A program made the translations under genes and the position numbers. The notes beneath the pieces are model-generated. The model worked only from the letters and a program-made list of their open reading frames with translations, was not told where the DNA came from and did not search any database. 64,000 nucleotides of DNA, taken from contig OX327697.1 in NCBI GenBank assembly GCA_946807835.1, positions 511,001 through 575,000 on the forward strand, written 5' to 3'. Of the stretch, positions 34,399 through 47,700 are shown one piece after another (position 1 is the first letter of the stretch; each line of letters begins with the position of its first letter). The DNA is from Ailanthus altissimus (taxonomy: Eukaryota; Streptophyta; Magnoliopsida; Sapindales; Simaroubaceae).

Positions 34399-37240
34399 TG
34401 GAGGACAGAACCCAGTTGGAAGTAGCCAAGAAAAGTTGAAGGAGCTAACTATTGATTGGTGCTTTAAGCAGAAGCAGCTTTGTCATTATATAAAGCGCAG
34501 ATGAGGTGAACACTGAAAAGTGATTTTGATATTTCCCAGCTGGTCTTGGACCCTTGGTGGCTACTCATCACATGGATAATAACATTTTATTAACCGGCAC
34601 TCGAGGCCTGTCCTACAGTTCTTGGGACACGATATCCTGGTTTGGTAGATTCACTTCTTTTAATATAATACACATATATAGGTTTGGATACACTGTTCTA
34701 GCTTCCTTTGTAATCTATTTTCAGTTGACCAATTAGAAAAACCCACGACTTTAGTGGGGGCATGTGACCTGTCCCATGTTTGATCACTGATCTTACCAAA
34801 AGATCATAATTGTTCGTGTCACCCCATTACAGAAGAAGAAAATTCCCTTTCTCAGTTTAATAGATAGCTGAACTCATTTACACTTTGCAAGTCATAAGAT
34901 TTACATTTACTTGCAGCTTCAAAACTGACCAATACAGCAATACTAACTCTTTAGTTAAATCAATGGCTACATTGGTTACAAAATCAACATATTTTCTGAA
35001 GTTATATTAATGACAGATTTAAAAGCAGTCAGCAGTGTTAGAAGTGTATTAAAATGGTATAAGCCTGCAGAAAGGACTAACATTACAACTGGCTTTTGAG
35101 TTTTCAGTTCCCACCAGACAGTTTAAAAAATTCTGTAGTGCCAGTGGGATTTATTCTTGCTTTGTACATGTGATATCACATGCTATAAACACTAGCCAAA
35201 TTGATCAGTAAGTTAGATTCATCACGGTGGGTGTTGCTTAGAAAGATCCTCATGCTTCAAGGCTTTAATCTCACACATGAACAGCTGCATTGGTCCCATT
35301 AATGTCACCCAAGCATCAATCCCAAAGAGATTACGCAAATGGCTGAAATTTATCTAGCTTTTCGAATTTCTTTTGCTTTTTCTTACAGGAAACTGACAAT
35401 TGCAAAATGGACTGGGGCTGTCACTGTGTCCAGTGCCCTCCACCGGGATGGAAAACGCACTCGAATGCTTTTCTTTAAACAAAGTGTAAAGTGTCTGTCA
35501 TCTTGAAAAGAATGTAACCGCCTAAAAAAATAAAAACCCAGCCCTCAAAAGAAAAAAGCTCTCGAAGCCTAAATAATTGCAGCCGCTATAGCCCACCGGA
35601 GGGTCTCCGCCTCTCTACGGAAGATTGCTTTTCCATTTTTCTTTTTTCTTCTTTCCTTTATTTTGTTTTTGTTTTCCCGTTCTGATTCAGGTGGAGTCAT
35701 GTTCTCCGGTCGGCGAGCTTTTGCGTGATGTTTGAGATCCCTCGGCCATCGCTGAGCCTCCTCTGCACTGCCGAGCTTCTCTATCAACCGTTGGTTGTCT
35801 CACCGGCCGTCCTTCGACCGTGCTCTGACTGGGTCCAGTTTGGATGAGATTTTGAACGGCGTCCACGCGGTATCGTGCCACCCTTCTTGCCCCTTACGAC
35901 ATCGCCCTCCGCTCAGCCCAAACCCAACTTAGCCGCCTGCCTTTTTCCTTTTCATTCCGACCCTTTTTTGGACTCACTACCGAGTCGACCACCATTAGAC
36001 ATCTAGCCACTGTACCAGAGCAGCGTAGCGCACGCAGCCCATGCTCCGCCCGATCTAGTGTGAAACAAATTCAGTAGCCTTTAAACAATTTCGTTGTATA
36101 ATAATTCTCTTACTAAAATCTTATGCTTCATGCGTGAGGTTAATTTATTCCTCTTTTAAGAGGATAATTTTGTCCTCCTACTTAGAAATAAATTACTTTT
36201 TTTTTTAATTTTTAATAAAATACATTTTTTTGGTTCTAAACGGGAGTAAAAATAATTCCCTTGTTAAAGAGAATTTATATGTCTTTTTATGAAAAAAATT
36301 ATAAATTTTAATAAATAATAATTAATATATTTAATTCTGTACAATATCTTAATAATTTTTTAATTTTATATAAAAAATTTGATGATATAATATTACATTA
36401 ATTTAATAATTTTTTTTTAAAAAAACACTCTAACCCATGTAGTATTAGCTAAACCAAATATTCATCCTCAGACAAATCTTTTTCTTTTTTTTGTGAGAAA
36501 CCAAAATAACAAATTTTGAAGCACAAGGGTATTTTAGTTTGAAAATTTTCTAATATAGAGCATGAAACTTTATTTCAAAGGCACAAAAATATTTCAAAAA
36601 ATGAAAAACATCATGTGCTTTATGTTAATCTAGCAGTTTTACTTTGTGCAGTGTCCAGAGTAAAAATTATGGACTCTGCAATAAGAGAGAATATTTCAAG
36701 AACAGTACAGTGATCATTAGACCAGCTTTGGCCCACACCATAAGTTACAAGGATACTAACAAGTACTAGAAATTTAATGGTATATGCCTATGGAAAGAAA
36801 TTAGAATAAAATTAAGGATGTAGCTAAATTTGGAAGAACCTTCAAGTTTCAAGTTTCTAGCTCAGTGGCTAGTTCAAGCTTATACTTAATGGAACCTGCA
36901 ATGCAACTTAAACCAATGAATTCGTCAACAGCAGAATGAACAGACACAGTGAGTGAGATGCGAAGAAGGCGTGAATACACATGATTTATAAAAAGTAAAA
37001 TCACTGCACAACATTCACCAAATTGTATGCAAGCAATCTCAAGCATAATGTCAATTATGGACTACTAATGAGATCCAGTTTCATTGACGCAACTAGCTCA
37101 GACAAAATCAGTTTCTCTCGAGTAGATGCCTAACCAAAACCAAGATTCTGCTTTCTGAGAAAAGTGGACATGCAAAATACACATTTTATCTTTTTGTTTT
37201 TTCTTCTGCCTTTAACTATTGAAAAATTAACAAATGATAT
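34399..37240. other. Intergenic region between GASA and HMA-like genes
   Basis: 34.4-35.5 kb is the upstream flank of the GASA gene and 36.1-37.2 kb is AT-rich. The only unusual part is a GC-rich stretch at 35,570-36,060, listed separately. No exon set or RNA gene could be assembled. Confidence 0.4.
35570..36060. other. Unexplained GC-rich segment
   Basis: About 490 bp, clearly richer in G+C and CpG than its surroundings (CACCGGAGGG, CCGGTCGGCGAGC, CCACGCGGTATCG, CACTACCGAGTCGACC). Open minus-strand frames of 72 and 64 codons overlap it, but their translations match no domain I know. It could be the relic of a GC-rich 5' end of a LINE or DNA transposon, or a pseudogene exon. Confidence 0.4.
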
Positions 37241-39505
37241 CTAGACAAGAACTTCCTCTTCATCGTCAAAACTCAAGTTCAATGTCTGTAACTTGAAACC
37301 TGCACCCTGCATTGTCTCAACCAAATTGGCAGCCACTCCAGTAGCTTGCACCGTTGTTTGCTTCTTTAGCTGAACAGTGAGAACAGAAGGGTCATTATCC
37401 ACATTGGAAGCAAGAAGTATCAATATCCCTCTTTGAGATACACAAAGTAATTCTACCCAAATATATGACAAATATGGTCAAGTATTCATCAAAAATTAGT
37501 TTGGTTTGAGTATTTGCATGATTCTCAAAATTTAATGCAAGAAAAAGACATTGACAAAAAAAAATAAATAAATAAAAACACCATGCTCCTGGGAAGTGAA
37601 CTGCATTCAGAAACATGTAATATCCTATTCTGTAACACACCTCAACAGTGGCAATACCCTCAAGGACTTGAACCTTAAGATCGCTGATTCCCTCGGTGAC
37701 CTGCAAAAGAACACATGACTAAGCAACAACCAAACTCACAAAGTAAAAGATGGCAGTTCTGTCTATGTGAGACGATGACTTAACTGTTATTACAACAATT
37801 TCCCCTCTCACAAATAAAGTTGCCAACAAAAGTAACAAAACAAACCAAAATATATAAGCTGACCAGACAAGATTGGTTCACTCTATTTATTCATCAAACT
37901 AGAAATTGACATTAGGAAAAAATTATGGAACAATTATCTCGCCAATGATTGAAAGATCCAAAATCACTGAGGAATCTCCATTATATTTCCTCAGAAGGAG
38001 CTTGACCTTTGGCTTATGCCCGTTTCCAAAGAAAATAAGCTTTAATCAAATTACACACTTAGCTATTTGGATCAAGTCCAGCAGTTATCTAAAATTTCCC
38101 AATGGATTGGCATTCAGCAATATCATGTGAGTTGAAAAACCTATTACTAACTTGTCTGCTTAATATCAAATAATAGATGACAATTTGAATTTAATCTAAT
38201 AGAAAGCAGGATTACCGGTTTCTTAGGTCAGGTGTTAATTTATTGTTCTACAATCAGTTCAACATCAATTTCCACAAAGTACGGAAAACTCAACTTAGCC
38301 CTTTGCTTTAATCAACAACTTTATTGCATCTCTTTGCACAAAAGTTCATTCAGTGTCATAATATATTTTAAGATTGATGAAAACACAACACAACATTCAC
38401 TTACAAGAGGAATAGAGGCCCTTTCTTTCCACTGCTACGTTATGGTAGTATCGTCGTCATTGTGAAAGTAACATATTCTTTACATAAGGTGTTTGAAATA
38501 TATAATAATAAAACACACCCAATTGCAGATATTAACAGATAAAATAGTTGTAAGGATAATTTATGTCACCTCTAAGGCCTTGGTCACAGCAGGAATAGCT
38601 GTTTCATTCATTGTTCCATCAGCCTTCATACACACAACAATCAAGCATTAGTAATCTAAAAAAGGCCAACATTTATAAAACATAGACACCAAAGAAGACA
38701 AGCCAACATCATGATTTCTTGGGCACCTTCAAGACCACATTTGTTTTCAAAAAAAAGGAGTAACTAAGAAAGACATTTATGCAATCCATAAGCCCCAACA
38801 CATAAACCAAAAAACCAAAATGCAGAGAAGCAAAGAGGGGAAAAATCAGAACTCCACAAATATGACAACTATGAAGTCAAAATCATCAAATCCCTCAAAA
38901 TATTTCATACATTGCTGGAATTTAACAAGTTTAAACATTTCACTTTGCTATTGCAAGAAGAAATCCTCCACTTAAAATACACTAGGAAAAAAAAACACTT
39001 ATCTTGTCATAATTTCAGCATCAGTAATCAAATTTCAATAACAATGAGATAAAAACACCACATGTTAATAGTTATAACACAACCCAAATGCACGTAACCC
39101 CAAAAAAAGGTTTCTTTTTTCTTTTTTTCTTTCTGGGTTCACAATTGTAACTTGCAAGAACCAATACAGAAACAGCACCTGGAAGTACATGGTGAGCTTG
39201 TCTGAAGGAGAGACAGGGACAGCAACAGGCTGTTGCTCTTGCTCATCAGCCGCCACTGTTTCTTCTGCTACTGCTGCTTCATTTTCTTGGTCAGTAACTA
39301 AAGTTTCTTCCTCAGCTGACCTCAAGATTCTCATTCCATCAAAGCCCCACTTCTTGTTGCCACTTCTCAATACCAGTTTGGTCTGAAAATTGACGTTTCT
39401 AATGGGTATGGTCAAAGGATGAGAAGGAACTATTTTATTGGCATGTTGAAGTTTGGTTCTGTAAGTTGATGAGTGTAACGTTGAAGCTAATGAGACTGTT
39501 GCCAT
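37241..39505 (-). CDS. Plastid-targeted HMA-fold-like protein (At5g14910-like)
   Basis: Exons: 39179-39505, 38570-38623, 37641-37700, 37241-37369; 570 nt, 189 residues plus stop, all introns phase 0 with GT-AG borders. The first 50 or so residues are Ser/Thr- and basic-rich with few acids, as in a chloroplast transit peptide. An acidic, Gln-rich linker follows (about 60-98). The conserved C-terminal part runs from LTMYFQADGTMNETAIPAV through GISDLKVQVLEGIATVEL, TTVQATGVAANLVETMQGAG and FKLQTLNLSFDDEE. The pattern resembles the heavy-metal-associated fold, but no CxxC metal-binding pair is present, so metal transport is unlikely. I believe it corresponds to the Arabidopsis group annotated as heavy metal transport/detoxification superfamily. 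Function is unknown. Confidence 0.88.
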
Positions 39506-40692
39506 TATGTTTGTTGCAGAGTTAATGTTTTTGGGTTGCTTTTTGTTCTGGGCTTAAGACTTCTAGAGGGAGACTCTTCCACTTATCTATCTAAATTCTA
39601 AACAGTGTGTATTCCTATCCAGTATCCGCTACTACATAGAGAGATTTATCTAGTGTCTGAGTATTTGTACACATTTTAAGTTGTGAGATTTTTTTGTGCC
39701 CTGAATTTTGCTTGCCTCTTGTCTTTTCCAATTCATCTTGCGGTCCATTATTTCTTATATTTAAATAATCAACGGTATTAGTTTCAATAAGCTTTTCTTC
39801 TTCTTTTTTCCCTGTTTATAACCTTTGTATTTGTGATGATCAGTGAGAACATTTTAAAGAAAATTTCCTACTATAGAATAGGAAAACCTTTTTTCATGGA
39901 AAATTAAGAGGGTATTTTTTAATTTAAAAAAAAAAGAGGTTATTTTCTCAGGCTCTTAGGCAGAAAATAGACTAGTTATATCATATTGGCTAGGAATTAC
40001 AATCATGAGCTTTAATCCAAACAAAAGTATAAAATCAATATAGCTAGAGGGTCACTAGAGATGTGTTGATATACACACCAGAGAAGGAACCAACCTTGGA
40101 GGATTCCAAAGATTAGGCACATTTAAGTCCAATTGCCAATGCCACTCATATAGCAAATCACCACATGGTAGTTAGTACTTGGTGCTCAACATTATCCATT
40201 TAAAAGTATTAGGTTTTTTAAGTATCTCCACTTATATAGAAAATAGACTAATCTCTTTATTTACATAAAAAATAATTTAATTACTTATTTTTAAATCGGT
40301 TTATGTAGTATACCATTTAAAAAAAAGTCCATTTGCTAATAATAGTTGCATATAAAGAGTAAGGACAAGAGTACAAAAGTAATCATCATATTTCTTCTGC
40401 TATTTTCATACTCATTCCTAGATGATAAATTACAAAATCACAGAGCCCAGACAAAAAAATTTAGCTCCCAAAATTGCTTTACAAAACGGTGGCAATTTCA
40501 ACTGCTGAGCTTGATGCTTGCAAAGATAGGTAACTTGAGAACTACTACTAATCATTAGTAAAGTATTGGTTCCAATGCTTATGGTACTTATAACATGTTC
40601 AATATATTCCCTCTACTACACCTGCAAAGCAAGAAAATAAGCACAAGAGAATAAGTTAATAACAAAGTGCAGCATCTCTAGCAATATATTTA
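39506..40692. other. Intergenic region
   Basis: This holds the promoter side of the HMA-like gene (39.5-39.9 kb), AT-rich DNA, then the probable 3' untranslated region of the RNase H-like gene (about 40.55-40.69 kb). No further gene is seen. Confidence 0.4.
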
Positions 40693-43600
40693 TCATCCAA
40701 AGAACATTTTAGCCTGCCTCTTAAAGTTGGAGCTACTCATGGTGCAATCCTCTTCAACTTGACCATCGGCATAAGTATTAGACCAAATTTGTTGACTATC
40801 AACAAAGATGAGAAACATTATACACCTTGAGGGCTATATATATTCATACACTTCAGTAGAGTTACAAAAGCTCTCACCCTTGAGACAAATACCCTTGTTT
40901 GCTTGAGCATCGGCTTCAGAGTTGAAATCCTTGGGAGAGGACGAAAAACAGTCATTACAAACAGATAGATCAAAGGTTTATACTTTAAAGATGGTGCATT
41001 AAGAATATCAAGATACCCTTTAATCATCCGCTTAATATTTCTTGAGAGCACCTCGAATTACAAGTAAGCCAATGATGACATCGCAACTAGAACACAGAAA
41101 CTATCCTGGTTCATTTGGGTGTTTTATGTCATGGATTGAAGAGCCTATGGCGATGAGTATAGAATCTTTAATGAATGATTATACATCATCAAATTCCAGA
41201 TCCAAATTTCTGCAAATATAGCAAATAGAACAGAACCTAAAGTATAAAAGTAATTATCAGAGTATACCCTCAAAACATGATTGATCTGGAATGACAAAAA
41301 CTTATCCTTGAGCTCCTTAGCCTCTTTACACAAGCCAGCCAAATTTTGATTATTGATCTTCCATAAGCCTTGAATCTATTTCACGACAAATTTTCATAAT
41401 TGATAACATAATAATAAGTAATTACCGAAATAGAGAAAATAACTACAGTAATCAATACAAGACAATAAGATTCACCAAAACAAAAAAGAAACACGATAGA
41501 GAAAAAAACAAGTATCGTGACAAATCGATAGAAAATTCAGCTCACATTTTGTGTAAAAAGTATGCAGGCGTTTGATCCCTCCAAGGATTTGTATTGAAAT
41601 TTCAGTTTTTCTTTCGCACTTTCACTCAGCCCTCTTTTTAATATATCTTTGTCCCACAAACTTGTGCTTGTACCAGCAAAACCTTCTTCCTCATTCTACT
41701 TCTAGAAACAAATTTAAAGAAAATAAACCTGCACGCAGACAAGCTTGGGGTCTCCTTGGACATGGATGTGTTTAAACCCTTTCTTAAGAGTATATTTCAA
41801 CACTAAAATTACAGCTCGATATTCAGCAACATTATTTGTTGCCATGCCCATGCCTTCATGAAGTCGACAGACCTACAAGAATTTAGGATAAAAGAAAACT
41901 CCTATCAATAAAGGGTTCAACGACATTGAAGCTTGGCATATTATCAGAGCAACAATATACAATACTGCCATCTTCAGCACGCAAAACCGCTCCTGCGCCA
42001 GATTGTCCAGGATTTCCTTTTTGAGGCACCATCAAACTCGAGAATACAGGAGTGCTGGACAGAAATATGAATTATCTTATTGCAGCATTAAGACAAAAAT
42101 GAAACTGTGCAATGTAGTTTGGCTTGAAAAAAAGACTCTGGAATCACCGAGTATAGATATAGATACAGATATGGATAATAGAATCATCATCTTATGGAAA
42201 TAAATATAGAGATACAAATAAGGATATAGAATCATCATCTTATGGAAATAAATATAGAGATGCAGAATCGGGCTGTAACTCACACATTAGAAGGAGCTGA
42301 TTGAGCATTCATACAGTTCTCTACATTCAATTGCTTTTTGAAAGCATTTGTTGAAAATGAAGTTGAGCCAACTGCCTCCTGCAGGGAAAGAAAGTAAGGG
42401 CATATTATTCATGACACAGTAAGCATATGTCCCAGCATCTAACAACGTGGATCGTAAGCAGACATTTTGAATTACTTACTACTTAGTTACCATTACCTGT
42501 GGTTACAAATTATAAAAAGTACACGATGGAGCAATCCATAATCCAATAAATTGCAACATAATTTCAAGATTTTCATAAAATAATAATTCCAGGATTACAC
42601 TTTGTTTTCATTACTCAGGAGAAAATGGGTAATACTCCAATAAAATAATATGTTATCTCACTGTAACCTAACAATCTTCGTATCCCTTCCAAATTGTTTG
42701 TGATGAACTTCTGACTACTACAAGTACAAGACTAACAAATTAGCAACAGCCACAAGTTTTCTCAGAATTAATTACTACTACTGATCAATGCACAATAAGC
42801 TCAGTGCTACCAAACTAAAATTTCCTAGCAATTTGTAGTTTTATTTAAGCTTATCAGATTATTTAACTATGGTACCTCATGCAGTCTCTTTGGATGAGAA
42901 ACCTTGTCAGATACTTTCCCTCGAGAAGCTGGTTGCTGTATAAAAAATTTCAACAAAATAAAGTCAAAATTGAAAAGGTCAATTCATTGACCACAGTCAT
43001 AATGATACATGATGTTTATATATTGACACAAAATATGCTTCAATTCCATTTCTGGCAGGAGACAAAGATTTAGACAATGGTAAAAACTTTAAAAATGTCA
43101 GGCAATAAATTACAGAGGGGAAAGATGATTCAAGTATTTCATGAAACAATCTATGTAGCATGCAAAAGTTCAAGACAACAAAAGAAATCATCAAGCCCCT
43201 TGTAACCAATATAGCCAACTTCAAACCTTATAATTTATCTTTCCAAAATAACAAAGTAAAACAAATAAAAGAGCTTAATTATCTAACCTGAAATGGGCAA
43301 GGAACAATGTTCCCGAAAAGATCATTGTTATCATCACTAGCACTGACAGAACAGATAGCATTCTTAAGCCCATGTGAGGCAAGAAACTCCTCAGCCTCCT
43401 TAGATAAGCCATAGCCCTTATACACAGTCACTGAAGGATCAGAAACCTATAAAGAAAATGGAACACCATTTGATTCATTTACAGCAAGTAAATGATAAAG
43501 GCAATGCAACCACTTTACTTTCAGTCTCCCAATGTTCAGCGGCTAATAGCTTAATTGTAATAAAACCTTTGTGCTCAAAAAAATTGACAATATAGCATAA

Positions 43601-44014
43601 CAACAAAACAGCCTCCATTTTTATCAACAAACAAAAGCAAAATCAAACGGAGTAACATGAGAATTCACATACCATCAAAAAATCCAATGTTTGATTCAAT
43701 GATCGCATTCATCTACGTTCAAGAACTTCAAAAACAAAAAAGGTTCAATATTTTATATGAAAAAAAAAATCCTAGAAGCAAAAATAAATTGAGTACTTGA
43801 ACTATGGTTTATATTTAACAAAAAAACAGCACACACACAAACCCAGAAGAGATTTAACATACATGTAGCTGCTAAAGACAAATATATAAAGCAAAATATA
43901 AGAGAAAAAAAGAATTACAGTGAAGCAAGACTGGAGTTGGCAATGGCCTAAAGTCTTGTAAATGCCAACATCTCCCTTTCTAACAACGTAAGAAGCATCT
44001 TTGTCTTTCTCCAT
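40693..44014 (-). CDS. Viroplasmin/RNase H-like protein gene, probably inactivated
   Basis: Nine exons: 43919-44014, 43288-43446, 42876-42935, 42286-42378, 41961-42054, 41729-41872, 41268-41375, 40878-40929, 40693-40766. The N-terminus has the RNase HI hybrid-binding (viroplasmin) domain, ASYVVRKGDVGIYKTLGHCQ and VTVYKGYGLSKEAEEFLASHG. The C-terminus is a plant RNase H-like (RVT_3) domain: ILEFDGAS with the first catalytic Asp, NNVAEYRAVILVL with the catalytic Glu, HVQGDPKLVC with the second Asp, and EADAQAN. Two lesions are visible. Exon 5 is 94 nt with phase-0 borders on both sides; a run of five A (complement of 42,018-42,022) where FDGASKGNPG needs four shifts the frame. The last exon would start at 40,766 (DGQVEEDC), but the base pair before it is CG, not AG. 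Exons otherwise agree in phase. Such proteins are thought to act on RNA-DNA hybrids. It may be a pseudogene or contain sequence errors. Confidence 0.85.
42173..42268. repeat. 48-bp tandem duplication in intron 4 of the RNase H-like gene
   Basis: GAATCATCATCTTATGGAAA starts at 42,181 and again at 42,229, with nearly identical continuation (TAAATATAGAGAT). Only two copies are present, both within the intron between 42,054 and 42,286. Confidence 0.85.
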
Positions 44015-44221
44015 TGTTGATGATCCAACACTCAGAATAACCACTCAAATTACTCAAAAGTAAGTTTCTCAAGTTAAGGTGAGCGAGTGAAGAGCATGAC
44101 GAGGAAAAAGGGTTCAAGTTGCTTTATTTCAAATAAAAGTTTTGGGACTTCAATTCAAGTGGAGTCTTGTCTTGTCGATGATTCATTTGAGTGACTGAAG
44201 AGAAAATACGAGACGACTTTG

Positions 44222-44563
44222 TGATAGATATACTACACAAAATAACAGACAAGGTGACAGCTGTGATGCACGAGATGAAGATTGCAATATATGCACAAGT
44301 GTGTGATGGATGCTGACGTGGATAATAGATTCGGTAAATTAAGGATTACACCGTTTTTATATGAGTAGATTGTTGTTTAAGTGTAGTTATTAGAGAATTC
44401 AAAATATATGTATTTTGTAATATATAAATAACTTTCATACACATATTGTTAATATACAGAGAAAATTGTTAAACTTTTTCAATAGCTCCTGTATTTGTTT
44501 TCTGAGAAAATCTCAAAATATTTTTTAAAAAATATTTGTTTTACACAAATTATTTTTCTATTT
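44222..44563 (+). repeat. 5' LTR of copia element 3
   Basis: It starts TGATAGATATACTACAC and ends just before TAGTATCAGAG, a decayed initiator-Met primer site at 44,564-44,574. It is collinear with 49,044-49,386. Confidence 0.88.
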
Positions 44564-44694
44564 TAGTATCAGAGTTATATTATGACAAACGCCTACTCTT
44601 TAAACATAAATAATACTAATTACACAAATTTTAATACTGGTGGTAACTCAATTGCAAGTGGACAAAGTAGCAACTTCAGTTTTGCTGCATCTGT

Positions 44695-44798
44695 CAACCT
44701 AGATTACAATAATTTTCTCTTGTGGAAATCTCAATTTCTTGATGTTCAACCTAGATTACAATAATTTTCTCTTATGGAAATATCAATTTCTTGATGTG
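44695..44798 (+). repeat. 52-bp tandem duplication in gag of copia element 3
   Basis: CAACCTAGATTACAATAATT starts at 44,695 and again at 44,747, with near-identical continuation. Since 52 is not a multiple of 3, the duplication itself breaks the gag frame. Confidence 0.9.
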
Positions 44799-47700
44799 GT
44801 TCATGGCAATGATCTTGAGGATCTCCTACTTGGTTAGAGAATCTGTCCACATTATCTTACAGCATATTCAGGTGAGATCTTTGAATCGACAGCTGCTGTA
44901 AATACTGAATATAAAATCTAGAGAAGGCAAGATGCAATGTTAATGAGTTGGCTATTTTAATCAATGACTGAATCTGTTCTAAGTTCAGTTATACAATGTA
45001 AAACCTCTGCTGAAATTTGGTCACATCTGGAGAAGATGTTTGGAAGCCAATCGATTGCTCGTCTAACTCAGTTGAGAGCTTAACTGTAAACCATCAGGAA
45101 ATGAGATTCTTCAATAAGTGACTATTATGTGAAGATTAAAACCATAGCCGATAATCTGACCATGGCTGGGAAGCCTATAATTGATGAAGATCTTATTACT
45201 TATATGTTAGCTGGTTTGGGGACAAAGTATGATCCAATGGCAGTCTTTGTTTCAACAAAAATTGAGGAACTAAGTTTTGCTGAAATTTACTCTATACTGC
45301 TAAGTCATGAAGGCAGGATGGAGTTAGTCAATGCTACAGGTGGTGCAACTATGACTGTTAATGTTGCACAAGTTGGAATGAAGTAGAATTACAAAGGAAA
45401 CTTCAACAACAAGAATGCCTCGGGTTATAACAAAGCTGCAGCAGGATCTGGAACCTTCAATTACCAGAATAACTATAAAGGCAAGGAAAGAGGACAAGGA
45501 AGGAACTATAGAGGATAAGGCAAGAATACCTCAAAAATTGTATGCCAGATCTGCTATAAAGCTAGACATTGTGCTCTCAAATGCTGGAACAGGTTTAATA
45601 AAGAGTTTGAACCTCCTGTTCAACCTGCAAATCAACAACCAGCTGCTATTTATATTGCTGAGCCTGCAACTGCTGCTGAAAACAATGGAGACAATAGCTG
45701 GTATATGGATAGTGGAGCAACACATCATGTCACCAATAACATGGTGAATCGAGGTAAGTTTATAGGTAAAGAAGTAATCACAGTTGGTAATGGAGTAGGA
45801 CTGAAAATATTACATATTGGCAACTACATCTTAAAGAATAAATTTACAGACCAATCTATTTTATTAAAGCATGTATTACATGTCCCACATATGACCAAAA
45901 ACCTAATTATTATCTCTAGCTTGTCACAGATAACAATTTGAGAGTTGAATTCATGAAAGATTTATATATTGTTAAGGATCAGAATGGGAATCATCTACTT
46001 CGAGGGGTGACTAGAAGAGGACTGTATTAGCTGGTAGTCTCAGATTTTAAACACTCACCAAACCTGGCTAAAGACACTAGAACCTTTGTCTATGAATCCT
46101 TGTTTGCTCAATATCATGTCAATAAAGTGCCCTGTAAAATACAAACATGTGATGTTTCTAAACCAATAAAGACTTTTGCTGCTACATACAATAAAATGTC
46201 TGTACATAGTCAAGAAACTGCAGATACTTTACACAAAAGATTTGGTCATCCAAACCTTAATGTGTTAAAGAAAATTACAGTAAAATGTAATGTTCCAGCC
46301 TTAAGTAATAAAAATTTTGTATTAAATTTCTGTCATACCTGTCAATTAGGGAAACATCATCATCTGCACTTTAAATCTTCTATTAACAGAACTTCTGAGC
46401 CATTAGAACTTGTACATTCAGATGTTTGGGGCCCAGCATCTATATCATTTGGTGATGATTTTAGATATTACCTATGTTTTGTAGATGACTTCACTAGATT
46501 CAGTTAGATATATCTCCTATAGCTAAAATCACAAGTATCTCATACCTTTAAACACTTCAAAACACATATGAAAAAGCTTCTGAACAAGCAGATCAGAACA
46601 CTACAAACAGATAGTGGTGGAGAATACATTGCCTTGAGTAAAGATTTAAAACAATTAGGCATTACTCATATAATATCTTGTCTATATACACATCACCAAA
46701 ATAGAAAAGTTGAGGGGAAGCATAGACATATAGTAGAGACAGGTCTCACTTTGCTAGCATAGTGTGATTTACCCTTGGAATTTTGGTGGGATGCATTCAC
46801 TACAGCAGTGTTCTTAATCAATAGGATGCATCTGAAAGTTACTGAGTATAAGTCTCATTTTGAGCTTATATTCCACAATAAACCTGATTACACATTTATG
46901 AAAATTTTAAGATGCTCTTATTACCCATACTTGAGAGAATATTAGAGGTATAAACTTAATTTTCACATAAGAAAATGTGTGTTTATAGGGTACAGTCATC
47001 AACACAGGGGCTATAGATGTTTGGACCCAAATGGGAAAGTGTACATAATTAGACATGTCACATTCAATGAGTCTGAATTCCCTTTTTTATCTGATCCAGT
47101 CTTCAATAAAACTCTCAGTTCTGTACAGACTCAAAACACAGGTTTCAATTCTTCCACTAATCCTTCTCAAAACTTTATACAGTACTACAACCCTGAAAAC
47201 CTTTTCCAAAGCACAGCTGATAGAGTTTCCATAATAGCATCACCGAGAAGAACTGCTGCCTCTGTTGATTCTGATATTCCAACAGAAATATCTTAGCCTT
47301 TCACCAACACCAACACTGATTGTACACAAACTCAATCACCTGAAAATAATAGTTCAAGTGAACCTGACAACCAAATACCTGTATCATCCTTTGCATCTGC
47401 TTTACAAGAACCACTTCAAACCACAAAACCTTCATCCCATGACTACAAGAAGTAAAGCAGGAATTTTTAAACCCAAAACCTTTGTTGCCAATATGCTTAA
47501 CAGTCCTGACTATACACCAACAACAGCAAGAAAAGCTTTCAACATACCATACTGGAGAAAAGCAATGGAGGAAGAATTTCAAGCTTTAACAAACAATGGA
47601 ACATGGATTTTGGTGCAGAAACCATCAGATAACAAAATAGTGGGTAATAAATAGGTGTTCAAAGTCAAGAAAAATGCAGATGGCAGTGTGTCAAAATATA

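Noticed and set aside
37241..39505. Calling the plastid HMA-like protein a metal chaperone
   Set aside because: No CxxC metal-binding motif is present in the HMA-like part, so metal binding is not supported by the sequence.
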